Origin: an uncultured Cohaesibacter sp.
GTDB lineage: Bacteria; Pseudomonadota; Alphaproteobacteria; Rhizobiales; Cohaesibacteraceae
Assembly (NCBI RefSeq): GCF_963666525.1
Contig: NZ_OY762905.1
Span: 1,240,001-1,304,000 of the forward strand
Direction of reading: 5' to 3'
Length of the DNA stretch: 64,000 nt
Of the stretch, positions 19,603 to 28,246 are shown in pieces. Numbering within the stretch: the stretch's first letter is position 1; each line of letters starts with the position of its first letter. The notes below the pieces were generated by a model. The model had not been told where the DNA came from. It was given only the letters and a program-made list of their open reading frames with translations, and did not search any database. Both the position numbers and the translations under genes were made by a program.

Positions 19603-20157
19603 ATGACGAGAAAAGAGGTGGACAGCCCGGATGTAATCACTTTTCCCATGTCGGAAGAGGACGGTATCTCATTTGAGCTGATCGAATTGCTGTTTTTCGC
19701 CTACCGGGATTTCGTTGCCGACCCGGACACAATGCTCGCCTCCCTGTCATACGGTCGTGCCCACCACCGCGTGCTGCATTTTGTCAACCGCAGGCCGGGC
19801 ATCACGGTTGCCAGCCTGCTCGACATACTAGCGATCACCAAACAAAGCCTGGCACGCGTTCTCAAGCAGCTCATCGAAGACGGCTTCATCACGCAGCAAC
19901 AGGGCGACTCGGACCGCCGCCAACGCATGCTCTATCCGACGGTCAAGGGCCGGGAGCTGGCGCTGGAGATCTCCAAGTGTCAGGCACGCCGCATCGAGGA
20001 AGCACTTCAGACTTTGCCAGCGGAGACAAAGCAGGCTAGTAAGGCTTTTCTATATGCCATGATTGAGCCGCAAGGACGTCCTATCGTGCGAAGCCTCAAC
20101 CATGGGCTGGAAGCCCTGAATGTGATCGAACCGGCCTCGTCAAGCCGGCGCAAGTGA
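19603..20157 (+). CDS. MarR family transcriptional regulator (PetP-like)
   Basis: A 184-residue winged-helix regulator of the MarR family. The DNA-binding part is visible as SYGRAHHRVLHFVNRRPGITVASLLDILAITKQS (split here: recognition helix near TKQSLARVLKQLIEDGFI) and the wing QQGDSDRRQRMLYPT. The stop lies 13 bases before an OmpR-type response regulator. This MarR plus regulator pair matches petP-petR, first described next to the bc1 genes of Rhodobacter capsulatus; in this window petABC lies 33 kb away. That assignment is by analogy of order and sequence feel. It is transcribed with the two-component genes. Confidence 0.88.
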   Translation: MTRKEVDSPDVITFPMSEEDGISFELIELLFFAYRDFVADPDTMLASLSYGRAHHRVLHFVNRRPGITVASLLDILAITKQSLARVLKQLIEDGFITQQQGDSDRRQRMLYPTVKGRELALEISKCQARRIEEALQTLPAETKQASKAFLYAMIEPQGRPIVRSLNHGLEALNVIEPASSSRRK

Positions 20158-20170
20158 GAGACAACACCCT

Positions 20171-20872
20171 ATGCCAAGTGCCGCCCAACCTCTGCCGGAC
20201 AATGCGCAACATTTGCTGGTGATCGACGACGACAGCCGTATCCGCAGCCTCCTTCAGCGCTATCTGTCAAAGAACGGCTTTCGCGTCACGACGGCGCAGA
20301 ATGCTCAGGAAGCACGCAACACCATTTCCGGCCTCACCTTCGATCTGCTCATTCTGGACGTCATGATGCCGGGCGAAAGTGGCATGGAACTGGCCGCCGA
20401 CCTGTGCAAGACCAACCCGGTTCCGATTCTGATGCTGACAGCCCGGGCCGAAGCGGAAAGCCGTATTCAGGGGCTGGAGATCGGTGTCGCCGACTATCTC
20501 TCCAAGCCCTTCGAGCCGCGAGAATTGCTGCTGCGCATCCGCAACATTCTCAAGCGCAACGAGAGCCAGCCTCAGAGCCCGATTGACGAGGTCACCTTCG
20601 GCCCCTTCCGCTTCAAGCTCGAACGTCAGGAGCTGCTGTGCGGCGACGATGTCATCCGCCTCACCGACCGCGAGCGCGAGCTCCTGTGCCTGTTTGCCGC
20701 CCAGCCCGGCGCCACAGTGACGCGGCTTGCTCTCGCAGGGGAAGACGGCACCGGAGAACGCACTGTCGATGTCCAGATCAACCGCCTGCGTCGCAAGATC
20801 GAACCCGATCCCTCCAATCCCATCTACCTGCAAACCATCCGCGGCATCGGCTATCGCCTGCTGACGGATTGA
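20171..20872 (+). CDS. OmpR-type two-component response regulator (PetR-like)
   Basis: A 233-residue response regulator with an N-terminal receiver and C-terminal winged helix. The acidic pocket (VIDDDSRI), phospho-acceptor Asp63 in LILDVMMPG, the switch threonine in MLTARAE and the lysine in YLSKPFEP are all kept. The DNA-binding domain ends with the OmpR-type segment RTVDVQINRLRRKIEPDP and YLQTIRGIGYRL. It sits between the MarR gene and a histidine kinase, forming a three-gene regulatory unit. The closest match I recognise is PetR, linked in R. capsulatus to bc1 complex expression; the target here is not shown by the sequence. Confidence 0.93.
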   Translation: MPSAAQPLPDNAQHLLVIDDDSRIRSLLQRYLSKNGFRVTTAQNAQEARNTISGLTFDLLILDVMMPGESGMELAADLCKTNPVPILMLTARAEAESRIQGLEIGVADYLSKPFEPRELLLRIRNILKRNESQPQSPIDEVTFGPFRFKLERQELLCGDDVIRLTDRERELLCLFAAQPGATVTRLALAGEDGTGERTVDVQINRLRRKIEPDPSNPIYLQTIRGIGYRLLTD

Positions 20873-20910
20873 GCCACGGGTGCAGGGTGGATGAGCGATA
20901 GAACGAGCAG

Positions 20911-22413
20911 ATGAAAGCTAAGGGCCAGCAAGCGATGAACGAGGGGCAACAGCCGCAGGAGCAATTGGATAAGCCGGAGCTTCAGGGTGATCGGGATGAA
21001 TCGCTAAATGAGGATGGTCGGGAGAAACCGATCTGGCTGCGTGTGATCCTGCAGATCATCCTGCCGTTCAAGCTGCTCTACGCAGGCTATCGCAAGGGCG
21101 CCCGCCTTCTGGCGCGCGCCATGCCCAAGGGGCTGTTCGCCCGCTCGCTGATCATCATTGTCGCCCCGATGGTCATCCTGCAGTCCGTGCTGGCCTTCGT
21201 CTTCATGGAGCGCCACTGGCAGACGGTGACAGACAGGCTCTCGGCCGCTGTCACGCAGGATATTGCCGCCATCATTGCCATTCTGGAAACCTACCCGCAG
21301 GATGAAGACTACAGCAAACTGATCAAGCTGGCGCAGGACAAGCTCAGCCTCAACATCTCGGTACTGCCCGACACGCCATTGCCGCCTCCGGGGCAGAAGC
21401 CCTTCTTCAACCTGCTAGACCACGCCCTCTCCCAGCATATCACAGCCCAGATCGGCAAGCCCTTCTGGATTGATACGGTAGGCCGATCCAACATCATCGA
21501 AATCCGCATCAAGCTGGACAACAAGGTCCTGCGTGTCTTTACCCGCAGGTCGCAGGCCTATGCCTCCAATTCCCATATCTTTCTGGTATGGATGGCAGGC
21601 ACATCACTCGTTCTGCTGATTGTCGCCATTCTCTTCCTGCGCAACCAGATCCGCCCGATCCAGCGGTTGGCAAGGGCCGCCGAGCGGTTTGGCAAGGGGC
21701 AGGAAGCGGGCAATTTCCGCCCGTCCGGTGCCCGCGAAGTGCGGCAGGCCGCCCATGCGTTTCTTGAGATGAAACGCCGTATCGAGCGTCAGATTGAACA
21801 GCGTACCATCATGCTGGCTGGTGTCAGCCACGATCTGCGCACCATCCTCACCCGCTTCAAACTGCAACTGGCCATTCTGGATGAGAGTCCGGAAGTGACG
21901 GAAATGCAGCGGGATGTCGATGAAATGCAGATGATGTTGGAAGACTATCTGGCCTTTGCCCGCGGTTCGGCCTCGGAAAAGGCAGAGATGATCGAGATCC
22001 CGCAATTGCTCGACGAATTGAAATTTGATGTCGAACGATCCGGCCATGCCCTGACGATCGAGCACACGGGCGGCAGGAACGTGGAAATCCGCCCACAGAC
22101 CATCAAGCGCTGCCTGCACAACCTGCTCAGCAATGCCACCCGCTACGCCAATACGGTGCAGCTGTCATCAGAGCGGCTCGGCAACTGGTGGCTTGTGCAG
22201 ATCGATGACAATGGACCGGGCATCCCCGAAGAGGAGCTGGAAACCGTCTTCCGCCCCTTCTATCGGCTTGATACCGCCCGCAACCAGAACACCCCGAACA
22301 CCGGTCTGGGGCTGGCGATTGCCCGCGACATTGCGCGGGCCCATGGCGGGGACCTCAAGCTCAGCCGAAGCCCGCTTGGCGGCTTGAGAGCCACATTACG
22401 TCTTCCGACCTGA
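20911..22413 (+). CDS. Membrane sensor histidine kinase, EnvZ-like
   Basis: A 500-residue sensor kinase, presumably the partner of the regulator 38 bases upstream. Order: a polar, glutamine/glutamate-rich N-terminus (about 45 residues), a first membrane segment near residues 85-105 (LIIIVAPMVILQSVLAFVF), a periplasmic domain of about 110 residues, a second membrane segment (FLVWMAGTSLVLLIVAILF), a HAMP linker (NQIRPIQRLARAAERFGKG), the H-box with His307 in LAGVSHDLRTILTRFKLQ, the N-box LLSNATRYA and ATP lid motifs DDNGPGIP and TGLGLAIARDI. Start at ATG 20911; ATG 20935 is an equal alternative. Confidence 0.93.
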   Translation: MKAKGQQAMNEGQQPQEQLDKPELQGDRDESLNEDGREKPIWLRVILQIILPFKLLYAGYRKGARLLARAMPKGLFARSLIIIVAPMVILQSVLAFVFMERHWQTVTDRLSAAVTQDIAAIIAILETYPQDEDYSKLIKLAQDKLSLNISVLPDTPLPPPGQKPFFNLLDHALSQHITAQIGKPFWIDTVGRSNIIEIRIKLDNKVLRVFTRRSQAYASNSHIFLVWMAGTSLVLLIVAILFLRNQIRPIQRLARAAERFGKGQEAGNFRPSGAREVRQAAHAFLEMKRRIERQIEQRTIMLAGVSHDLRTILTRFKLQLAILDESPEVTEMQRDVDEMQMMLEDYLAFARGSASEKAEMIEIPQLLDELKFDVERSGHALTIEHTGGRNVEIRPQTIKRCLHNLLSNATRYANTVQLSSERLGNWWLVQIDDNGPGIPEEELETVFRPFYRLDTARNQNTPNTGLGLAIARDIARAHGGDLKLSRSPLGGLRATLRLPT

Positions 22414-22443
22414 GGCTGAAACCTCTCTCCAAGCGACGGCCCG

Positions 22444-22797
22444 TCAGCAGAGGCGCGAACCATTGGGCAAAGGCTTGTCGACGCCTGCCAGCACGATGGC
22501 GCCATTCTCGTCTTCATAGCCAAGGGTCAGAACCTCGGACATGAACGGGCCAATCTGTCGGGGAGGAAAATTCACAACGCCCATCACCTTGCGCCCGATC
22601 AGTTCTTCAGGCGTGTAATGGACGGTAATCTGGGCGGAACTCTTCTTTATGCCGATCTCATCGCCAAAGTCGATCTTCAGCTTGTAGGCAGGCTTGCGCG
22701 CCTGGGCGAACACTTCCGCCTCGATCACCGTACCAACCCGGATATCGACTTTCATGAAATCATCAAATGCAATTTCGGCAGCTTTCTTCGTCATCAT
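22444..22797 (-). CDS. csaA: CsaA-type tRNA-binding domain protein
   Basis: A 117-residue protein that is essentially one tRNA-binding OB fold. It shows [32 protein letters not shown], here noted as the blocks [13 protein letters not shown] and [11 protein letters not shown], then [28 protein letters not shown] and ending PLPNGSRL. This pattern is CsaA, described as a chaperone and export-related protein in Bacillus that also binds tRNA. Start at the first of two ATGs after AAGGA; a TTG directly before it is possible. It lies 49 bases downstream of the TetR-like gene on the same strand. The physiological role is uncertain. Confidence 0.88.
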   Translation of the reverse strand: MMTKKAAEIAFDDFMKVDIRVGTVIEAEVFAQARKPAYKLKIDFGDEIGIKKSSAQITVHYTPEELIGRKVMGVVNFPPRQIGPFMSEVLTLGYEDENGAIVLAGVDKPLPNGSRLC

Positions 22798-22846
22798 CAA
22801 TCCTTCTTTTCAAGAAGGGGCATGATCGGGGACGAAGGAAGCAAGA

Positions 22847-23563
22847 TCAAGATGGCATCGGGGCCATGGAACCATCATCCACAGACGGCCCCTCGCTGAC
22901 AATGGCGCTGTCCTGAGCAGTTTTGTCTGATCCCTTGCCGCGGCTTCTGGCCGAGCGGCAGCGTTTACCGATACGTGGCAGGATACAGGCAATCTTCTCG
23001 GCCCTGCGCAGCGCCTTCTCGCCCCGTTTGAGGAATTTGTCGAGAGTCGCCATTGTCTTGGCCAAGTCGGTGCTGTCGTCTTCCATCCACACGGCGAAGG
23101 CTCTCGCGTAGGCCAAAAGGGCACCCTTGCTCCGCGCCATGCCGGAGAAGCCGGCTGGCGAGATCCGCGAGATATCGAGGAACCATTCCCCGGTCAGGCG
23201 GGACAGCGCAAGCAGATGCAAGGTCAGCATCGGGTCATATCGCGCCGCCTTGTTGAGCGCCAGAATGAGCTCCCGGTGACCCTGCATGGCATCAAAGCGC
23301 GCCATGATGACATCGAACAGCCGCTCGCGGGCCGGTTCCTCACCCATATCCGGGTCGAAGGCTTCCAGCATGGCGGCATCGATGCGCCGAACGAGATCGC
23401 TGACATAGGCAAAGCGATCGCGGTATTCCAGAAAAGCCAACTTGATATCAATATTGGCCCGTGTAGCAATTTCTGCGCAGGAAACGCTGCGCCAGCCCTC
23501 GGCGACTACCGTCTGAGAAAACTGGTCAAACAGCCGCTGTCTGATTTCCGGATTGTGATCCAT
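22847..23563 (-). CDS. TetR family transcriptional regulator
   Basis: A 238-residue regulator with an N-terminal TetR-like DNA-binding domain (PEIRQRLFDQFSQTVVAEGW, SCAEIATRANIDIKLAFLEY) and an all-helical C-terminal part containing LFDVIMARFDAMQGHRELI, a block I associate with an alphaproteobacterial TetR subgroup. The usual threonine of the recognition helix start is replaced (WRSVSCAEIATRANID). The C-terminal 40 residues are basic and of low complexity (KRCRSARSRGKGSDK). AAGGAG is nine bases before the ATG at 23563, so the longer frame to 23749 is rejected. It may be cotranscribed with csaA. The target is unknown. Confidence 0.8.
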   Translation of the reverse strand: MDHNPEIRQRLFDQFSQTVVAEGWRSVSCAEIATRANIDIKLAFLEYRDRFAYVSDLVRRIDAAMLEAFDPDMGEEPARERLFDVIMARFDAMQGHRELILALNKAARYDPMLTLHLLALSRLTGEWFLDISRISPAGFSGMARSKGALLAYARAFAVWMEDDSTDLAKTMATLDKFLKRGEKALRRAEKIACILPRIGKRCRSARSRGKGSDKTAQDSAIVSEGPSVDDGSMAPMPS

Positions 23564-23815
23564 GCTCTTCTCCTTCCGATTAGCCCAAAACCTGATTGCT
23601 GTCAGTTTTACGTCGCAAGCAGTGTCGAAGATCAACCCGAAGGCAAAAAGCGCTTCCGCGCCCTGACTGATTGCCGATCGGATGCACGATCTGCCGACAC
23701 GATTATTATACCATATCTTGCAAATGTGGCTCAAAAAGGAAAATTTCAAGCATGTTCAACAAGCCGTGACTTGAGCCTCCCCTGCAGCGATCAACACTGC
23801 AGGGAAGAGATATTG

Positions 23816-24637
23816 CTATTTCGACAGCTCGATGGAGCGGTCGCGCGCAGCAACGGTTGCCTTTGCCATCAGTTCGGCAAGCCCGCCCTCTTCAGCCATC
23901 AGCACGGCAAGGGCTGCCGCAGTGGTACCGGCTGGCGAGGTGACATTCTCCCTCAGGGTCGAAGCAGGCAACGGCGACTGGTTGAGCAGTTCCCCTGCCC
24001 CGACGATGGTCTGACGAGCCAGAAGACCGGCAGCTTCCGCATCAAGGCCAAGCGCCTCACCGGCCTTTGACAATGCTTCCACCATGTAGAACACATAAGC
24101 TGGACCGGAGCCTGAAACGGCGGTAACCGCATCGATCAGCGCTTCCGAACCGACCCAGGTGAACTTGCCCGTGGAAGACAGCAGCTCGGCGATGGTCTCG
24201 AGCTTGTCGGCCTCGATCCCTTCGCACGCAAAGGCGGCAATCATGCCTCGACCGACCTGTGCCGGTGTATTCGGCATGGCCCGGACGACATGCAGGTCGG
24301 CACCGAGGTAGGAACGGAAGGTGGCAATCGGTGTACCGGCTGCAATCGACACCAGTACGGTCTTTTCACCAACGAGACCGACGAGACCGGGCAACACCTT
24401 GTCCATCATCTGCGGCTTGACGGCGATGACCAGAATATCTGCCTTGGCCACACCTTCAGGCGAGGTCAGGAAGGAAAAACCGGTCTTGTTCGCCAGCTCT
24501 TTCATGTCGTCGGGCTGGCCCGGATCAATTACCGTCACATTTTTGGGGTCCAGCCCCATACCCAGCCAGCCGGTCAGCATCGCGCCACCCATCTTGCCAG
24601 CCCCGACCAGGACCAAGGACAAATCACTCATATTCAT
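23816..24637 (-). CDS. proC: Pyrroline-5-carboxylate reductase
   Basis: ProC reduces 1-pyrroline-5-carboxylate to proline with NAD(P)H, the last step of proline synthesis. The Rossmann start VLVGAGKMGGAMLTGWL is followed by VIDPGQ, ILVIAVKPQMM, SIAAGTPI and VVRAMPNTPAQVGRGM. The C-terminal dimer and active-site helix bundle has the signature AVSGSGPAYVFYMVEAL and LRENVTSPAGTTAAAL. The 273-residue length is normal. Two start codons (ATG at 24637 and 24631) are possible. It is followed by a hairpin without a T-run near 23779-23806. ubiK lies upstream on the same strand but is separated by a terminator. Confidence 0.96.
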   Translation of the reverse strand: MNMSDLSLVLVGAGKMGGAMLTGWLGMGLDPKNVTVIDPGQPDDMKELANKTGFSFLTSPEGVAKADILVIAVKPQMMDKVLPGLVGLVGEKTVLVSIAAGTPIATFRSYLGADLHVVRAMPNTPAQVGRGMIAAFACEGIEADKLETIAELLSSTGKFTWVGSEALIDAVTAVSGSGPAYVFYMVEALSKAGEALGLDAEAAGLLARQTIVGAGELLNQSPLPASTLRENVTSPAGTTAAALAVLMAEEGGLAELMAKATVAARDRSIELSK

Positions 24638-24757
24638 TGTGTCTATTCCATCAAATACATAGTCGAGCCTGACCGCACAGGCCCCTCATTGCTCCTGAGT
24701 GCCACAGGTGGCCGACATTTTCAAACCTTCTGTTGCCAAAAGCAGGGCGCAAACAAA

Positions 24758-24787
24758 GAAAGCCTGCCGATTCATCGGCAGGCTTTC
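24758..24787 (-). terminator. Rho-independent terminator of ubiK
   Basis: AAGCCTGCCGAT and ATCGGCAGGCTT are perfect inverted halves; on the minus strand the stem runs into CTTTCTTTGTTTG. It lies between ubiK and proC. Confidence 0.8.
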
Positions 24788-24859
24788 CCAACGATCCGAA
24801 AAATTCGCAAGCCTGTCACCCGCGATAGCTCAGTGTTGCTCACGGTTGCTCGGGCGAGC

Positions 24860-25153
24860 CTATTCGATATCATCAGCCCCGTCGATGGAAGCGAGATCAT
24901 CCAGCACACCGAGCTTTTCTTCCATAACGGCAATGCGATCGGACAATCGGTCATTCTCATCGCGAGCGGCAACGGCCATCGCCTTGACCGCCTCGAACTC
25001 GTCGCGGGTCACCAGATCCATATCGCCCATGAAGCGCTCGAGCTGGGCACGAATCGCCGTCTCGGCCTCGTCGCGCACCCCTTGGGCGACACCAGCGGCA
25101 TCATTCATCAATTTGGCGAATTCATCAAAAATCCGATTGTTGGTCTGTGTCAT
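24860..25153 (-). CDS. ubiK: Ubiquinone biosynthesis accessory factor UbiK (BMFP domain)
   Basis: A 97-residue helical protein of the membrane fusogenic/UbiK family (COG2960), an accessory factor for aerobic ubiquinone synthesis that binds lipids and helps the Ubi complex. The pattern is an amphipathic N-terminal helix (RIFDEFAKLMNDAAGVAQGVRDE) and a C-terminal coiled coil (DLVTRDEFEAVKAMAVAARDEN, DRIAVMEEKLGVL). The ATG at 25153 follows GAGGA; the long upstream frame is an artefact. It is divergent from lgt, a common arrangement in alphaproteobacteria. Confidence 0.85.
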   Translation of the reverse strand: MTQTNNRIFDEFAKLMNDAAGVAQGVRDEAETAIRAQLERFMGDMDLVTRDEFEAVKAMAVAARDENDRLSDRIAVMEEKLGVLDDLASIDGADDIE

Positions 25154-25282
25154 ACCACTTTTCCTCGCTAGACGCGGCAATCCCCACATGGTGCGGGTTT
25201 GCGACCTTCCTGCCTTAGATCTGTCTTTAACTTCAGATATAATGCCCTTCGCCCATTTCACAATGAATATTTGCAGTTTCCC

Positions 25283-25311
25283 TTGACAGGCAGTCGATAA
25301 ACCAACAAATC
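25283..25311 (+). promoter_or_regulatory. Possible promoter of lgt
   Basis: TTGACA at 25283-25288 is a consensus -35 box; 17 bases on, CAAATC is only a weak -10. It lies about 35 bases before the GTG start of lgt. Tentative. Confidence 0.3.
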
Positions 25312-25344
25312 GGGACTGAGAGATTAAGTCGTAAAGGTAGCACA

Positions 25345-26169
25345 GTGACATTTCTGGCCATTCCCTTCCCCATGATAGACCCTGTGCTGATTTCCCTCGG
25401 GCCAGTACAGATCCACTGGTACGCCATCGCCTACATCGTCGGCATCCTGCTCGCATGGGTTTACACCAAGCGCCTGGCCGGCAAGGAAACCCTGTGGCCC
25501 GGCGCTCAGAGCCCGCTGACGGCAGTCCAGCTTGATGATTTCGTCTTCTGGGCCACCATCGGCATAATTCTGGGCGGACGCCTCGGCTACGTGCTGTTCT
25601 ATAATCTGGATGCCTATCTTCAGCATCCGGCGCAGATCCTGGCGCTATGGACTGGAGGCATGTCCTTCCACGGTGGTTTTCTGGGGGTGACGGTGGCGAT
25701 GATCCTGTTTGCCCGCGCCAGAGGCATTTCGCTTTTGTCGATGTTCGACCTCGTCGCCATGGCCGCGCCCATCGGCCTGTTCTTCGGACGCATTGCCAAT
25801 TTCATCAATTCCGAGCTCTGGGGCCTTCCGACCAGCCTGCCTTGGGGGGTTGTCTTTCCCAATGGCGGCCCTGAACCTCGCCATCCGAGCCAGCTTTATG
25901 AAGCAGCGCTGGAAGGTCTCGTGTTGTTCATCCTGTTGCGGCTGCTCAGTCACGCCACAGGGGCACTGAAAAAGCCGGGCACCATCGCCGGCATCTTCGC
26001 CATTCTCTACGCCGTCTTCCGTACGCTGGTCGAACTGGTGCGGGTACCCGACAGCCAGTTGGGCTATTTCAGTCTTGGCACGACCATGGGCATGTGGCTT
26101 TCCGTGCCGATGATTCTTGCCGGCCTTGCGATGATCATCCACGCGCAGGTGAAAAAGGCCGATGGTTGA
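25345..26169 (+). CDS. lgt: Prolipoprotein diacylglyceryl transferase
   Basis: Lgt moves a diacylglyceryl group from phosphatidylglycerol to the lipobox cysteine of prolipoproteins in the inner membrane. The 274 residues have about seven membrane segments with the family motifs IHWYAIAYIVGI, GGRLGYVLFYNLDAY, GGMSFHGGFLGV, the Lgt signature GLFFGRIANFINSELWG, and RHPSQLYEAALEGLVLF near the C-terminal half. The start is a GTG with AAAGG seven bases upstream; MTFLAIPFPMIDPV fits other alphaproteobacterial Lgt starts. The gene overlaps the following methyltransferase by eight bases, so they are translationally coupled. Confidence 0.96.
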   Translation: MTFLAIPFPMIDPVLISLGPVQIHWYAIAYIVGILLAWVYTKRLAGKETLWPGAQSPLTAVQLDDFVFWATIGIILGGRLGYVLFYNLDAYLQHPAQILALWTGGMSFHGGFLGVTVAMILFARARGISLLSMFDLVAMAAPIGLFFGRIANFINSELWGLPTSLPWGVVFPNGGPEPRHPSQLYEAALEGLVLFILLRLLSHATGALKKPGTIAGIFAILYAVFRTLVELVRVPDSQLGYFSLGTTMGMWLSVPMILAGLAMIIHAQVKKADG

Positions 26170-27298
26170 CCCAACCCACCCTTCTCTTGAGGAACGCATC
26201 CGCCAGATGATCACGGCGACCGGCCCGATGAGCCTTGCCGACTATATGAGCCTGTGTCTTGCCGATCCGCAGGACGGCTATTACACCGCCCAGCGACCAA
26301 TCGGGGCCAAGGGTGATTTCATCACGGCACCGGAAATCAGCCAGCTGTTTGGCGAACTGATCGGCATCTGGATGCGCACCGTCTGGCAGATGTCAGGGCG
26401 CCCCATGCCCTTCCACCTTGTGGAACTTGGCCCCGGTCGTGGCACCCTGATGAACGACATGCTGCGGGTGGTCTGTCAGGATCCGGAAGCCGCAGCTGCA
26501 CTGCACATCCATCTGGTTGACATCAGCCCCACGCTCAGAGCCGAGCAGGAGGCAACCCTCGCAGGGTTCCAACAGACAAAGAGCTGGCATGAAACGCTGG
26601 ACAGCCTGCCTTCCGCGCCACTGTTCATGGTCGGCAACGAGTTTTTCGACTGCCTGCCCATCCACCAGTGGGTTCTTTCCGAAGGGCGCTGGCATGAACG
26701 GGTCATCGGCCTTGACGAGCGCGGCGCCCTGACTTTCGGCATCGGGCCGGTCCGTGCCCTGGCGCCCCCGCAGCAAGACAGGGCAATCGGGACCGCCAAC
26801 ACCCCGCCCCCCGCACAGGGGGCGATCCTTGAGCACTCCCCCGCCAGCGAAGCGATCATGGCCTTCATCGCCGGTCATCTTGGCGATCATGGAGGAGCTG
26901 CCCTGTTCTTTGATTACGGCCATGCGGCACCCGGCTATGGCGACACCTTTCAGGCCATGAGCCATCATGCCCACGCAAATCCGCTTCGCGCTCCGGGCAG
27001 GCAGGATCTGACGGCCCACGTCAATTTCGACGCCTTGCGCCGCACCGCCCTTGCGGAACTGGGCGGGCGCGCGAACAGCATCACCGTACCCGCCATCATC
27101 ACACAGGGCAACTTTCTCCTTGCCATGGGCCTGTTGCAGCGCGCCGGGCAACTGGGTGCGGGAAAAAGCCCTGAACTGCAGGATCAATTGCAGGATGCCG
27201 TCGAGCGCCTCGCTGGCCCGGACCATATGGGAGAGCTGTTCAAATGCCTTGCCCTGATGCCCGCAGGCCTGCCCCTGCCTCCCCTTGCAACCGCATGA
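26162..27298 (+). CDS. Class I SAM-dependent methyltransferase, MidA/NDUFAF7 family
   Basis: A 378-residue methyltransferase of the family that includes human NDUFAF7 (MidA), which dimethylates an arginine of the complex I subunit NDUFS2. Typical blocks are SLADYMSLCLADPQDGYYTAQ, GAKGDFITAPEISQLFGELIG, the SAM-binding strand VELGPGRGTLMNDML, GNEFFDCLPIHQWV and ALFFDYGHAAPGYGDTFQA. The gene starts inside the last codons of lgt (eight-base overlap) and precedes pgeF, an order I recognise from many Hyphomicrobiales. A role in complex I assembly is inferred from the family; the bacterial target is not established. Confidence 0.9.
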   Translation: MVDPTHPSLEERIRQMITATGPMSLADYMSLCLADPQDGYYTAQRPIGAKGDFITAPEISQLFGELIGIWMRTVWQMSGRPMPFHLVELGPGRGTLMNDMLRVVCQDPEAAAALHIHLVDISPTLRAEQEATLAGFQQTKSWHETLDSLPSAPLFMVGNEFFDCLPIHQWVLSEGRWHERVIGLDERGALTFGIGPVRALAPPQQDRAIGTANTPPPAQGAILEHSPASEAIMAFIAGHLGDHGGAALFFDYGHAAPGYGDTFQAMSHHAHANPLRAPGRQDLTAHVNFDALRRTALAELGGRANSITVPAIITQGNFLLAMGLLQRAGQLGAGKSPELQDQLQDAVERLAGPDHMGELFKCLALMPAGLPLPPLATA

Positions 27299-27431
27299 AG
27301 CCCTGTCCCATTTTCATGTGACAGGGTGACTCATCCGCCCCTTTTTCCTGTTGACTTCAAAGGCAAAGCCAAAGACTCTTTGGTCTGACTTGTGCAGCAG
27401 GCACAGAAACGCCATTGAAACGAGAGACAGC

Positions 27432-28199
27432 ATGCGCATTCAACATCCGTCACTGGAAACGCTGGACGGGATAGAGCACGGCTTCTTCACGCGCAGGGGT
27501 GGCACCTCGGAAAAGACCTATCACAGCCTCAACTGCGGTTTCGGATCCGGCGACGACCGGGAACAGGTGCGCAGCAACCGGGCGCTGGTCGCCGAAAGGC
27601 TGGGAGTGGATGCACCAAGGCTGGTCACCGCCTATCAGGTGCATTCCCCAACCGCTCTGGTCATAGACGCACCCTTTGCGGAAGGCGAAGTACCAAAGGT
27701 CGACGCCCTCGTCACGAACACCCCGCATCTCGCCGTTGCCATTCTTACCGCCGATTGCGGTCCGATCCTGTTCGCCGACAGGGAAGCCGGGGTCGTTGCC
27801 GCAGCCCATGCCGGCTGGCGCGGGGCATTTGAAGGGGTCATCGAGGCAACGCTTGAGAAGATGTGCAGCCTTGGCGCACGCCGTGAAGCCGTCACGGCTG
27901 TGCTTGGCCCGACCATCTCGCGGAACAATTACGAAGTCGATCAGGGCTTCATGGATCGCTTCACCGAGCGGAATCCCGACTGGCAGCGCTTTTTCAGCGC
28001 AGGCAAAAGGGATGGACATGTGCAGTTCGATCTGCCAGCCTTCATTTTATCCAGATTGCAGGATGGGGGCGTTGGCACTGCGATCAATCTTGACCGCTGC
28101 ACCTATGGCGAAGAGGAGATGTTCTTCAGCTATCGCCGCACCACCCATCGCAATGAACCCGATTATGGCCGCCTGATTTCGGCCATAGCACTTGTTTGA
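27432..28199 (+). CDS. pgeF: Peptidoglycan editing factor / purine nucleoside phosphorylase (YfiH, LACC1 family)
   Basis: A 255-residue member of the YfiH/LACC1 family. Homologues act as purine nucleoside phosphorylase and adenosine deaminase, and the E. coli protein was also called PgeF for keeping L-serine out of peptidoglycan. The zinc ligands are present: the histidine of AYQVHS, the cysteine of LTADCGPILF and the histidine of AAHAGWRGA. Other marks are HGFFTRRGGTSE, LNCGFGSGD and the C-terminal FFSYRRTTH. I take the ATG at 27432, because the 27-codon extension to 27351 is not conserved-looking. It is third in the lgt gene set. Confidence 0.9.
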   Translation: MRIQHPSLETLDGIEHGFFTRRGGTSEKTYHSLNCGFGSGDDREQVRSNRALVAERLGVDAPRLVTAYQVHSPTALVIDAPFAEGEVPKVDALVTNTPHLAVAILTADCGPILFADREAGVVAAAHAGWRGAFEGVIEATLEKMCSLGARREAVTAVLGPTISRNNYEVDQGFMDRFTERNPDWQRFFSAGKRDGHVQFDLPAFILSRLQDGGVGTAINLDRCTYGEEEMFFSYRRTTHRNEPDYGRLISAIALV

Positions 28200-28246
28200 C
28201 CTTTTCCGTCTGCCGGGCACAAAATCAGCCAACCGAGGAGCTTCTG

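Noticed and set aside
23779-23806. CCCTGCAG/CTGCAGGG hairpin as a proC terminator
   Set aside because: The stem is good, but no T-run follows it on the minus strand, so it was not listed as an intrinsic terminator.
27301-27326. CCCTGTC/GACAGGG hairpin after the MidA-type gene as a terminator
   Set aside because: A 12-base loop and no T-run directly after the stem make it weak.
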